Position numbers and translations under genes: made by a program. From an archaeon (GTDB lineage Archaea; Hydrothermarchaeota; Hydrothermarchaeia; JALTZZ01): a stretch of 33,030 nucleotides of DNA. The DNA lies in contig JALTZZ010000149.1 in assembly GCA_027051165.1 (NCBI GenBank), positions 1-33,030 of the forward strand, given 5' to 3'. Below, piece after piece: positions 24,255 to 32,212 of the stretch. Position 1 is the first letter of the stretch; each line of letters starts with the position of its first letter. The notes beneath the pieces are model-generated. The model saw only the letters and a list, made by a program, of their open reading frames with translations, ran no database searches and had not been told where the DNA came from.

Positions 24255-25034
24255 TTAGAGTTTGAAATCTTTAAAAAAGTCCTCTTCTATATCTTCTATC
24301 TTTCCTTCATCGCACATCCTTGTTATATTTATATCCATAGGTATTTTGGCTATTAATTTTAGATTGTATTTTTCGCAGAGTTTTTCTGCTGCATCTCTCC
24401 CTATATTTACAGTTTCACCGCAGTTTGGGCATTTGAAGTAGCTCATGTTTTCGACAATGCCGAGGACTTTTGTTCCAACTTTTTTTGCCATGTCAAGAGC
24501 TTTTTCCACGATAAAGGCAGTAAGTTCTTGGGGTGTTGAAACCATTATTATACCATCGAGGTCTGCGTGGTTCATGACAGTTAATGAGGCATCACCAGTT
24601 CCCGGCGGTAGGTCTATTAGCATGTAGTCAAGCTCCCCCCACTCTACCGATTTAAGGAAATCTATAATTGCTCTGCCCACGAGTGCGCCTCGCCATACCA
24701 CAGCCATGTTTTCCTCTGGCAAAAAGAACTGCATTGACATTATTTTTATCCCGTATTTGTTGCTTTCTATCGGATATACAGATTCTGTATCTATTATTAT
24801 TTTATCTGGCTTTTTTAAACCAAAAATCTTTGGAATGCTTGGTCCAAGGATGTCTGCATCGAGTATTCCAACAGTGTATCCCCTTTTAGCAAGGCTAACC
24901 GCAAGCAGAGCTGTTACCGTGCTCTTTCCTACACCACCCTTGCCGCTCATAACCGCAATTCTGTGCTGTATCTTGCTTAGCTTTTTCCTTATTTCCTTCT
25001 GCTCTTCCCAGATATTTGGCACAGCTTCATGCAT
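24255..25034 (-). CDS. Mrp/NBP35-family Fe-S cluster carrier ATPase
   Basis: 259 residues. The deviant Walker A is GKGGVGKST at 31-39, switch I/II include LDADILGPSIPKIFG and LIDLPPGTGD (139-148), and the cluster-binding CPNC pair is at 202-205. Family members (ApbC, Mrp, Nbp35) hold a bridging [4Fe-4S] cluster at a dimer interface and hand it to apo-proteins in the cytoplasm. It is first in the operon with DUF134 and the NifX-like gene. It lies divergently to a locus coding for proteins with about nine predicted [4Fe-4S] clusters, a sensible neighbour, although no direct link is shown. No Shine-Dalgarno sequence is apparent. Confidence 0.92.
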   Translation of the reverse strand: MHEAVPNIWEEQKEIRKKLSKIQHRIAVMSGKGGVGKSTVTALLAVSLAKRGYTVGILDADILGPSIPKIFGLKKPDKIIIDTESVYPIESNKYGIKIMSMQFFLPEENMAVVWRGALVGRAIIDFLKSVEWGELDYMLIDLPPGTGDASLTVMNHADLDGIIMVSTPQELTAFIVEKALDMAKKVGTKVLGIVENMSYFKCPNCGETVNIGRDAAEKLCEKYNLKLIAKIPMDINITRMCDEGKIEDIEEDFFKDFKL

Positions 25035-25037
25035 GGA

Positions 25038-25053
25038 ATGAATATATATTCAT
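25038..25053. promoter_or_regulatory. Perfect 16-bp palindrome before the mrp operon
   Basis: ATGAATATATATTCAT is its own reverse complement and ends 4 nt before the mrp start codon. It might be an operator, for instance for the DUF134 protein, or simply an AT-rich TATA-like sequence. Confidence 0.35.
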
Positions 25054-25312
25054 AACAAAATAATAGAAATTCATAATTCGAGAATATGCACAACCTCTTT
25101 TTAAGTTTTTCACATGAACTTTAATGAAAAATAGTGAGTATAATTATTTTTTTAATAAGCAAAAACTTTTTAATTATAAATAATATATTACTTTATTTAT
25201 TTTATTAAAATGCTGGGTGTATAGGGGTTAGAGGGTAAACTTTTTATACTTGAACTGCAACACTATTAATTGCCCAACCAATGGGCACGGAAAGGTTGGA
25301 GGTGTTATAGAC
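25054..25312 (+). promoter_or_regulatory. Promoter and 5' leader of the molybdenum-enzyme operon
   Basis: AT-rich divergent intergenic DNA. TTTTTATA at 25241-25248 is a TATA box whose start site would be near 25270. The predicted leader is then about 40 nt and begins with TGCCCA (25271-25276), which pairs with TGGGCA (25282-25287). Alternatively CCAACC (25274-25279) pairs with GGTTGG (25294-25299), whose last two G's are the start of the ribosome binding site GGAGGTG (25298-25304). The two stems cannot coexist. Confidence 0.45.
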
Positions 25313-27808
25313 TTGTTAGTGAGAAGAGTTAGTGAGTCTACAAAAGACTACGATACGATTAGATATACGACATGCACAAATATGTGTGAAAGCGGTTGTG
25401 GGCTGAAAGTTTTCCTCAAAGATGGAAGAATGGTAGATATCTGGGGAGACGATGAACATCCACAGAACTACGGTGCCCTTTGTCCAAAGGGAACCGCAAA
25501 CATTCAGCACGCGTATAACCCATTAAGGGTTAAATATCCAGCGATAAGAGAGAATATAGATGACAGGTTCAGAAGAGTTACATGGGATGAAGCCTTAGAC
25601 TTTGTAGCTGACAGATTAAAGTATATTAGAGAGAAGTGGGGTGCACATGCCGTAGCCTGCCACAGAACTGGTAGAAGCAGCTTTGGACACAAGATGGGTG
25701 CCACAAGATTCCTAACAATGTATGGAACACCGAATATATTCGGTCAGGGTCCACTTTGCTGCGAATCTCCAGGTGCGAGGGGTCACTACATATTTGGTGC
25801 TAAGGAGTTCTTGAGATTGATGAATCCATGCCAAGATGCAATGAACAGCGACACGATATTCATAGCTGGTGCAAATGCTGCCGCATTAGAAGTTATAACG
25901 ATGAGATGGTTTGTAGAAGCTAAGGAAAAGCAGGGTGCAAAGCTCATTGTTGTTGATCCAAGATTTAATGCAACAATGGCAAAAGCTGATCTTGCAATGA
26001 GATTGAGACCAACAACAGATGCTTACTTAGCCAATGCGATTGCACACGTGCTTATATATGAAATAGATGGTATAGATCACGAGTTCATAAGCAAATGGGT
26101 GCACGGTTTCAACAGATATGCTGCTGAGATGAAGAAATACACGCCTGAGAAGGCTGAACTTGTTACATGGGTTCCTGCCGAGGATATTAGAAAGGCTGCT
26201 GAGTGGATTGCCTATCCAAGAAGAACTCACTTCACCGGCTGCTTAGGAACTGCTCAGCAGTATAATGCCGGTAATACAAACGCCGCCTATCAGAGCTTAG
26301 TTGCAATAACTGGTAACGTGGGTGTTAAAGGCGGCGGCTGGAACTGGCTACACAACTGCAGACCACCACTAAGCGCTGGTAAAGATTTGGCTGAATATAA
26401 GAAGAAGATAAAAGAGCCTATAATTAGTGATAAGATAATCCCATGGGGTGATACAAGCTCAGCTGCTATAATACATGTCATTCTCACCGAGAAGCCTTAT
26501 CCAATTAAAGGATTCATAAGCAATGGTGATCATCCAGGAACACAGTGGCCAAACATAAACAAGGTTAGAGCCGCAATGAAGAAGCTCTACCTACACGTGC
26601 ACCTAAGCTATCATCCAAACGGCACAGCTGCAATGAGCCATGCAATATTCCCAATAGGAAGCGAGTTCGAGAGAGAGGGTCTCTGCCATCACGGAAACAA
26701 CAGACACATGCAGTGGCACAACTGGATAATACCAAGACAGTGGGAGTGCAGAAGCGATATAGACTTCTGGGCTGGATTAGCTAAGAGGTTTGAATTTGCT
26801 GAGCAGTTCTATGCACCAGAAGGAGAGAGCTGGTGGGCTAAGGAGACGCCACTTGGTGAGCCAGTCCCAGAGGATCCAAACTATCCAGGAACAACAATTT
26901 ATATAGATGAGAAGAAGAGCACAGACTTCTTCAACACAAGCGAGCCATTTACAGCTGGCTGCACGTGGGATGTTCTTGATCCAGAGAGATCTCCAAAGGG
27001 CGGTGTAATGTGGCCGGCAATGACGAAGGACGAAGCCATGATGTACAGCGATCCAGAGGCTACGATAAGAGGTGCCCAGTGGATAATGTATAAAGAAGGG
27101 GTTAACTATCCAGGAACAAACAAGAGATTCCCAACACCAAGCGGAAAGGTTGAGCTATACAGCGAAGCCTTAGAGCAGATGGGATGGTATCCAGTTCCAA
27201 TACACATAGAGCCAAACGAAAGCCCAGCTGCAAGACCAGACCTATGGGAGAAGTATCCAATAATAATGAGCTCTGGAAGATTAGTAGCCCACTTCCACGA
27301 GATGGGACACTGGTGGCCATGGATGGTTGAGCTTGAGCCTCACAGATTCATAAACATACATACGGAGCTTGCAAAAGTCCTCAACATAAAGGAGGGCGAC
27401 CTTATAGTTGCTGAGAACGACAGAGGTAAGATCGTTGGACCTGCATGGGTCAATGAGATGGTTGATCCTGGTGAAGCATGGTTCCCAGAAGCCTTCGATC
27501 CATATCAGCCGTTCTATCCATACGAGAGCGGCAACGTGCTTGTGGACGACGTAATCAAGGATCCATATTACACACAGGCACAGTATAAGTGCAACCTTGT
27601 AAGAATCTATAAGCTCGGAGATGATCCAGAGGAAGCAGTTAGAAAGACCAAAGAATTCTTAAAGAAGATCGGAAGAGATCCAAAGAGCTATCCAGATCCA
27701 AAGACAGACGAGAGCGTGCACCTCGGAACCTATACAAGGTTCTTCAAGGAAGGAAGCGGTATATACTTAGAGCCACAGCCAAGTGTAGAAGAACACTTCA
27801 AGAAGTAA
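25313..27808 (+). CDS. Molybdopterin oxidoreductase catalytic subunit (DMSO reductase superfamily)
   Basis: 831 residues from the TTG at 25313, 8 nt after a perfect GGAGGTG; a TTG at 25250 would add 21 residues encoded by the leader hairpins. N-terminal [4Fe-4S] ligands C21, C25, C29 and C57 (CX3CX3CX27C), then CPKG with the Lys between cluster and cofactor. The segment FGQGPLCCESPG (143-154) places C149 as the likely Mo/W ligand, as in PsrA/PhsA, Nap and formate dehydrogenase types; the usual Cys-His of formate dehydrogenase is Cys-Cys here. The MopB C-terminal domain is complete. There is no Tat signal, so the enzyme is cytoplasmic. Substrate unknown; a sulfur-oxyanion or polysulfide reaction is a guess from neighbours. 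C-ending codons suggest high expression. Confidence 0.88.
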   Translation: MLVRRVSESTKDYDTIRYTTCTNMCESGCGLKVFLKDGRMVDIWGDDEHPQNYGALCPKGTANIQHAYNPLRVKYPAIRENIDDRFRRVTWDEALDFVADRLKYIREKWGAHAVACHRTGRSSFGHKMGATRFLTMYGTPNIFGQGPLCCESPGARGHYIFGAKEFLRLMNPCQDAMNSDTIFIAGANAAALEVITMRWFVEAKEKQGAKLIVVDPRFNATMAKADLAMRLRPTTDAYLANAIAHVLIYEIDGIDHEFISKWVHGFNRYAAEMKKYTPEKAELVTWVPAEDIRKAAEWIAYPRRTHFTGCLGTAQQYNAGNTNAAYQSLVAITGNVGVKGGGWNWLHNCRPPLSAGKDLAEYKKKIKEPIISDKIIPWGDTSSAAIIHVILTEKPYPIKGFISNGDHPGTQWPNINKVRAAMKKLYLHVHLSYHPNGTAAMSHAIFPIGSEFEREGLCHHGNNRHMQWHNWIIPRQWECRSDIDFWAGLAKRFEFAEQFYAPEGESWWAKETPLGEPVPEDPNYPGTTIYIDEKKSTDFFNTSEPFTAGCTWDVLDPERSPKGGVMWPAMTKDEAMMYSDPEATIRGAQWIMYKEGVNYPGTNKRFPTPSGKVELYSEALEQMGWYPVPIHIEPNESPAARPDLWEKYPIIMSSGRLVAHFHEMGHWWPWMVELEPHRFINIHTELAKVLNIKEGDLIVAENDRGKIVGPAWVNEMVDPGEAWFPEAFDPYQPFYPYESGNVLVDDVIKDPYYTQAQYKCNLVRIYKLGDDPEEAVRKTKEFLKKIGRDPKSYPDPKTDESVHLGTYTRFFKEGSGIYLEPQPSVEEHFKK

Positions 27809-27822
27809 AGGGGGTGAGCTAA

Positions 27823-28608
27823 ATGGTTAGCGATGAAGAACTCTTCACAGAAAAGGATTTCTGCACAGTATTTGATGACATAAAGCTTATACACAGATTC
27901 TGGCAGAGAAACAAGGAAATTGGATTATACGAGGTTCAGGGTGCAAGGCGCTGGGCAATACCACCAGACCACATAGGAATGCTTGTTGACTTCGACAGGT
28001 GCATAGGGTGTTTTGCATGCGAGACTGCATGCAAGCTTGAGCATGAGCTTCCAATGGGTCCAAGACTTATAAGAGTAATGCAGATCGGTCCAAAGAAGGT
28101 AGGAAAGCACCTAAAAATGATCTACTATCCAATGGCATGCTTCCACTGTGGTAGAGCACCATGCGTAGATGCATGCCCAACTGGTGCAATGATAAAGAGG
28201 AGCAAAGACGGCATTGTCTATGTTGACAGTGAAAAGTGCATAGGGTGTAAGCAGTGCATGCAGGCTTGTCCATTTGGAGCACCTCAATTTGATAGCAGAA
28301 CTGGTAAAGTTATAAAGTGCAACTACTGTATGCACAGGATTGATAAGGGCTTAGCTCCAGCATGCGTTACAAAGTGCAGCACAAATGCACTTATATTCGG
28401 ACCATACAAAGAAGTATCAACATACTTCAGAGATAAGAGAGCAAGGCAAGTAGCAGCTGGATTCTTTGACAACAAGAGAGACACCGATCTGTTAAGCGGA
28501 CCAGCATACGTTTGGCCAGAAAAGCAGTATCTGCTACCAAGGTTTGCACTTAGACCAGGAAAACTGATGGAGAGACCACCAGTAGGCAAGCCTGTCTTTA
28601 AGAAATAA
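27823..28608 (+). CDS. Four-cluster ferredoxin-type electron-transfer subunit 1 (DmsB/PsrB/NrfC-like)
   Basis: 261 residues with 16 ligand cysteines for four [4Fe-4S] clusters: C60/63/66/70, C106/109/114/118, C139/142/145/149 and C166/169/181/185. This is the standard beta subunit of DMSO-reductase-family enzymes, passing electrons to or from the catalytic subunit. An N-terminal extension of about 55 residues precedes the first cluster. Start ATG 27823 follows GGGGGTGAG and lies 14 nt after the catalytic gene, so translation is probably coupled. It shares two nearly identical DNA blocks with the second subunit gene downstream. No membrane anchor (NrfD-like) gene follows. Confidence 0.9.
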   Translation: MVSDEELFTEKDFCTVFDDIKLIHRFWQRNKEIGLYEVQGARRWAIPPDHIGMLVDFDRCIGCFACETACKLEHELPMGPRLIRVMQIGPKKVGKHLKMIYYPMACFHCGRAPCVDACPTGAMIKRSKDGIVYVDSEKCIGCKQCMQACPFGAPQFDSRTGKVIKCNYCMHRIDKGLAPACVTKCSTNALIFGPYKEVSTYFRDKRARQVAAGFFDNKRDTDLLSGPAYVWPEKQYLLPRFALRPGKLMERPPVGKPVFKK

Positions 28609-28649
28609 TTCTATTTCTTTTTTATTTTAATTTGTAAAAAGGTGAAAAA

Positions 28650-28976
28650 ATGGTTAAAAAGGAAGAAAAAGGTAAGAAGGTAGCTAAAAAACCTGTTGTT
28701 AAGAAGGGAAAAAAACCTGAATTTAAGTTCATTCCTGAGGATATAAAGAAGATCATTATAAAGCCCTCTGGTGATTGGAAGCACGCTACTACTTATGTTA
28801 GGGAGATTCAAGCTTTAAGAGTGGCTAATGCCTTTTTTGGCAGATTTTTGGGAGAGACAAGGGTCAACACAGAAGGTTTTAAGAAGCTAATGGAAGAAAG
28901 GGATATCTTAGTAAGTCCAGCTTCAGCCTATCCAGAGAAGCAGAGAGTTTTAAAGAGAGAGAATTTAAAGCCTTAG
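28650..28976 (+). CDS. Unrecognised Lys-rich 108-residue protein in the molybdenum-enzyme operon
   Basis: Residues 1-28 are a Lys/Glu/Val-rich, probably disordered tail (VKKEEKGKKVAKKPVVKKGKKPE). A compact remainder, KFIPEDIKKIIIKPSGDWKHATTYVREIQALRVANAFFGRFLGE..., is predicted to be mainly helical and has no cysteine. Start ATG 28650 follows AAAGGTGA. It lies between two genes for electron-transfer subunits, 41 nt after one and 11 nt before the other, so it is surely part of the operon. It could be a structural subunit or an assembly chaperone. I recognise no family. Confidence 0.75.
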   Translation: MVKKEEKGKKVAKKPVVKKGKKPEFKFIPEDIKKIIIKPSGDWKHATTYVREIQALRVANAFFGRFLGETRVNTEGFKKLMEERDILVSPASAYPEKQRVLKRENLKP

Positions 28977-28987
28977 GTGGTGAATGA

Positions 28988-29830
28988 ATGTTAGAAGGAT
29001 CATTATTCGATGTTGATAGGTTAGAAGAGCCGAGAGATAACAATATTGTAATGCTCATTGATCTTGGTAGGTGCATAGGGTGCTTTGCATGTGAGACTGC
29101 ATGCAAGCTTGAGCATGAGCTTCCAATGGGTCCAAGACTTATAAGAGTAATGCAGGTTGGTCCTAAAACAGTATATAGAAAAGAAAGGGTAAAAGTAAAA
29201 GAAAATGGAAAGCTCGTTGAAAAAGAGAAGGTAATGCCAAGAATAAGAACTCTTTACATACCAATGCTCTGCATGCACTGCACACCAGCTCCATGCGTAG
29301 AAGCATGCCCAACTGGTGCGATGAAAAAAAGGACAAAAGATGGCATAGTCTATATAGAGGAGGAAGCATGCTTAGGGTGCAAGCAATGCATGCAGGCTTG
29401 CCCGTTTGGAGCACCTCAATTTGATAGCAGAACTGGTAAAGTTATAAAGTGCGACTTCTGCATGCACAGGGTTGACTATAAGAGAGTGTTTGAGAAAGCA
29501 GATTTAGAAAAAATTTATAGATATATATATGAGAAGGGCGGACAAGTGTATTCAGTAGCCTACGATGAGCTTGGTGATATTAAGAGAAATGAAAAGGGCA
29601 GACTTGTAGATGAAAATGGGGAAGTTCTCCAAGGAGACCTTTTGCTAAAAAGAAAGCCTGTAGAGAAGATAGAAATAAATGGGCTCTGGAGTGCTTGTGC
29701 AACAAAGTGCACAACAGACGCAATGAAGTTTGGTTATTATAAAGACTTAAAGCCGTATATAGAAAAGCTTAAGGAAAAGAGAGAAATAAAAAGGCTTGGC
29801 AGCGTATTTTATGCGATTCCAAAAGGTTAA
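28988..29830 (+). CDS. Four-cluster ferredoxin-type electron-transfer subunit 2, with a long insertion
   Basis: 280 residues, paralogous to subunit 1. Cluster ligands: C29/32/35/39, C95/98/103/107, C128/131/134/138 and C155/158/237/241. Relative to subunit 1 it lacks the long N-terminus, has a charged insertion between clusters one and two (about 61-86), and has 78 instead of 11 residues between the second and third Cys of the last cluster. The insertions probably form a different docking surface. ATG 28988 follows GGTGGTGA. It could serve a different redox partner or a second oligomeric position of the same complex. T-runs after the stop close the operon. Confidence 0.9.
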   Translation: MLEGSLFDVDRLEEPRDNNIVMLIDLGRCIGCFACETACKLEHELPMGPRLIRVMQVGPKTVYRKERVKVKENGKLVEKEKVMPRIRTLYIPMLCMHCTPAPCVEACPTGAMKKRTKDGIVYIEEEACLGCKQCMQACPFGAPQFDSRTGKVIKCDFCMHRVDYKRVFEKADLEKIYRYIYEKGGQVYSVAYDELGDIKRNEKGRLVDENGEVLQGDLLLKRKPVEKIEINGLWSACATKCTTDAMKFGYYKDLKPYIEKLKEKREIKRLGSVFYAIPKG

Positions 29831-29850
29831 TTTTTTCTTTATTATTTTTC
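29831..29850 (+). terminator. T-rich terminator of the molybdenum-enzyme operon
   Basis: T6, T3 and T5 runs directly after the stop codon at 29830; a new TATA box for the next gene follows. Confidence 0.5.
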
Positions 29851-29948
29851 ATTAAAATATGCTATTTATTCTCTATTTATAAAATTTTAATCTTTCTGAA
29901 AAATATATAATAAAAATTTCGTTTATCTAAATTAAATAAACAGAAATG

Positions 29949-29957
29949 TTTAAATAT
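29949..29957 (+). promoter_or_regulatory. TATA box of the TauE/SafE gene
   Basis: TTTAAATAT centred 27 nt before the ATG at 29980, which has no Shine-Dalgarno sequence, indicating a leaderless transcript separate from the enzyme operon. Confidence 0.55.
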
Positions 29958-29979
29958 CTCTAAAGAAAAAGAATGATGC

Positions 29980-30918
29980 ATGTATTTTGAGATATCTGGT
30001 GTGGAAACAAATCCGCTAATACCTGTATTTGTTGGTTATTTGTGTGCACTCCTTCTCAGCTGGGTGGGTCTTACAGGTGCTTTTTTAACACTTCCATTCA
30101 TGATAAGCTACTACGGCTACACATCACCAAGCGTTAGTGCAACGAATCTGGCTGTAAATCTGCTTGCACCTATAGGAGGTATATACGGTTATCTAAGAGA
30201 AAAGAGAATGGCATGGGCTTTAGGTTTTATTACAGGTATAGGAGCAGTGCTTGGCTCCCTTATAGGAGCATATATAAGAGTATATTATCTCTATAAGCCT
30301 GAGCCCTTTAAAGCACTTGTAGGTTTAATAATGATTTTTCTTGGTTTAAGACTTTTTTATGAAACAACAAAAAAAGCACTAATTAAAAAAAGAAAACAAA
30401 AAGAAATAATGAGAAAATTTTCAGAAAGAATAAAAAAATTAAGAAAAGAAGGAAAAACAATAGCTTCTGGGCTTGATAAAGAAGCATATTATAAAACAAT
30501 AAAAATTGGAATTAAAGAGATAAGATTCATATTTTGGGGAGAAGAGTTCAAGTATAACCCAGTTTCTCTACTCATTGTTGGAACGTCTATAGGAGCAGTT
30601 GGTGCACTGATAGGCGTTGGCGGCGCATTTCTGCTCGCACCCTATCTAACATCAATCGTAGGCTTGCCGATATACGTGGTTGCCGGTGCAACGCTTCTCT
30701 TCACATATATTACATCAATATCTGGTGTTATATTCTACAGCCTGATTAAAAACACCCAACCAGATTGGCTCCTTGGAATGCTCTTTGGTATAGGTGCGAT
30801 GCTCGGTGGATATACATCTGCAAGACTGCAGAAGTTCATGCCAGAAAAGAATCTGAAATATATATTAGGCAGTGTTTTAATAATATGGGGGCTGAGGTAT
30901 GTTTTTTCACTTTTATAA
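29980..30918 (+). CDS. TauE/SafE-family anion exporter
   Basis: 312 residues, about eight membrane helices in two halves. The first half has LSWVGLTGAFLTLPFMI and SATNLAVNLLAPIGG; the second repeats the theme as GTSIGAVGALIGVGGAFLLAPYL and VAGATLLFTYITSISG. These GVGGG/A-LxxP and T-N/L-x repeats define TauE/SafE (sulfite exporter family), which moves sulfite, sulfonates or related organic anions. A basic cytoplasmic loop (about 128-178) joins the halves and is longer than usual. It lies 150 nt after the oxidoreductase operon and 24 nt before the MOT1 gene. Substrate not proven; export of sulfite or another product is an inference from context. Confidence 0.88.
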   Translation: MYFEISGVETNPLIPVFVGYLCALLLSWVGLTGAFLTLPFMISYYGYTSPSVSATNLAVNLLAPIGGIYGYLREKRMAWALGFITGIGAVLGSLIGAYIRVYYLYKPEPFKALVGLIMIFLGLRLFYETTKKALIKKRKQKEIMRKFSERIKKLRKEGKTIASGLDKEAYYKTIKIGIKEIRFIFWGEEFKYNPVSLLIVGTSIGAVGALIGVGGAFLLAPYLTSIVGLPIYVVAGATLLFTYITSISGVIFYSLIKNTQPDWLLGMLFGIGAMLGGYTSARLQKFMPEKNLKYILGSVLIIWGLRYVFSLL

Positions 30919-30942
30919 CGTTAACATAAAGGGGTGTTCTTG

Positions 30943-32142
30943 ATGGTAAGAATAGGTAAAGATTTTAAGTTTGACAGACTTGAAGCCTCAGGTTCTCTTG
31001 GCGATCTGGGAACGCTTCTACCGTTGGCACTTGGAATGATACTGCTAAACGGAGTAAGTCCCGTAGGGCTCTTTTTCATGGTTGGGCTTTTTTATTTAAT
31101 GGCTGGCATATACTACAGGGTTCCTACCCCAGTTCAGCCGATGAAGGTGATAGGGGCTTATGCAATTGCAAACTATGCCCTTATAACTCCGAACATTATA
31201 TACGCTTCCGCTCTTCTTATAGGTGCTATTCTTGTTTTCCTTGGTATAAGCGGACTTATAGAGCTGAGCAAATACGTTCCGAAAACCGTTGTTAGGGGTG
31301 TGCAGCTGAGCGTAGGGACCCTTCTGCTTGTGAAGGGTTTAGAATTTATAAAGTCCCCTCCTCAAGGTGCCTTAGTTCCAGAATATCAGTTCAAGCTTGC
31401 TGAAATTGGTTTGTGGAATATAAATCTATACCTTGTTGTGGGTATAGTAAGTTTAATAGCAGCTTTTCTGCTTTTAGAGAACAAAAGAGCTCCGGCAGCA
31501 CTTATAATAGTTATAGGGGGTTTCATAATAGGTTTGTTGTTTGAAAGACCAAGCTTGGACATAGGATTTCATGTTCCGAAGCCTATATTCTTTGAATCTA
31601 TGCCAAGTCTAAGCGACTTTGCAACTGCATTTTTCCTCCTCGTCCTTCCTCAGCTCCCAATGACAATAGGAAATGCAATAATCGCTCAACGAGACTTGGC
31701 TCACAATTACTTTGGCAACAGGGCTAAAAGAGTTACTTATAGAGCTCTTTCAATAAGCCAAGGGTTAGCGAATATAGGGGCTTTTATATTTAAGGGCATG
31801 CCAATGTGCCATGGGGCTGGTGGGTTAGCAGCCCATTATAGATTTGGTGCAAGAACAGCTGGAAACAATGTAATAATCGGCTCTTTTTTCCTTATAGTAG
31901 CAATACTCTTTGGAGAGAGTTCTGTAAAAATAATAGAACTTCTACCGTTCTCCATACTCGGCGTTCTTCTGTTCTTCGCCGGTGCTGAGCTAATGACAAT
32001 GATAAAAGATTTGAGAGAGAAAAAAGAGTTCTTTATTCCCTTAGTTATGCTCGGAATAACTCTCGTAAGCAACCTTGCATGGGCATTTTTCATAGGAATA
32101 ATACTTGCATATCTGCTCAAATATGAAAAAATAAAGGTTTAA
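30943..32142 (+). CDS. MOT1-type molybdate/sulfate transporter
   Basis: 399 residues with about ten to twelve helices. The two diagnostic motifs of the MOT1 (SulP-related, STAS-lacking) family are present: SGSLGDLGTLLPLALG near residue 17 and RVPTPVQPMKVIGAYA near 65. A second-half PQLPMTIGNAIIAQRDLA and the GMPMCHGAGGLAAHYRFGAR stretch also fit. Characterised members take up molybdate, some sulfate. The ATG at 30943 lies 6 nt after AAGGGGTG; the GTG at 30934 is within that site. It is probably cotranscribed with the TauE/SafE gene. Next to a molybdopterin enzyme, molybdate uptake is the likely role. Confidence 0.85.
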   Translation: MVRIGKDFKFDRLEASGSLGDLGTLLPLALGMILLNGVSPVGLFFMVGLFYLMAGIYYRVPTPVQPMKVIGAYAIANYALITPNIIYASALLIGAILVFLGISGLIELSKYVPKTVVRGVQLSVGTLLLVKGLEFIKSPPQGALVPEYQFKLAEIGLWNINLYLVVGIVSLIAAFLLLENKRAPAALIIVIGGFIIGLLFERPSLDIGFHVPKPIFFESMPSLSDFATAFFLLVLPQLPMTIGNAIIAQRDLAHNYFGNRAKRVTYRALSISQGLANIGAFIFKGMPMCHGAGGLAAHYRFGARTAGNNVIIGSFFLIVAILFGESSVKIIELLPFSILGVLLFFAGAELMTMIKDLREKKEFFIPLVMLGITLVSNLAWAFFIGIILAYLLKYEKIKV

Positions 32143-32144
32143 AT

Positions 32145-32170
32145 TATTTTTTATGCTCTGCATTAGAGCA
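32145..32170 (+). terminator. T-run and hairpin after the transporter gene
   Basis: TTATTTTTTA follows the stop, then TGCTCT (32154-32159) pairs perfectly with AGAGCA (32165-32170) over a 5-nt loop. Confidence 0.45.
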
Positions 32171-32212
32171 CAAGATTTAACATTTCAAAGTTCACATGCT
32201 GTATTTCAGAAA

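Noticed and set aside
25250-25312. Upstream TTG start of the molybdopterin oxidoreductase
   Set aside because: It lacks a ribosome binding site and lies inside the leader; TTG 25313 follows a perfect GGAGGTG at good spacing.
25313-27808. Assignment as formate dehydrogenase
   Set aside because: The catalytic Cys/Sec-His pair is not present (Cys-Cys instead), and no formate transporter or hydrogenase genes are near.
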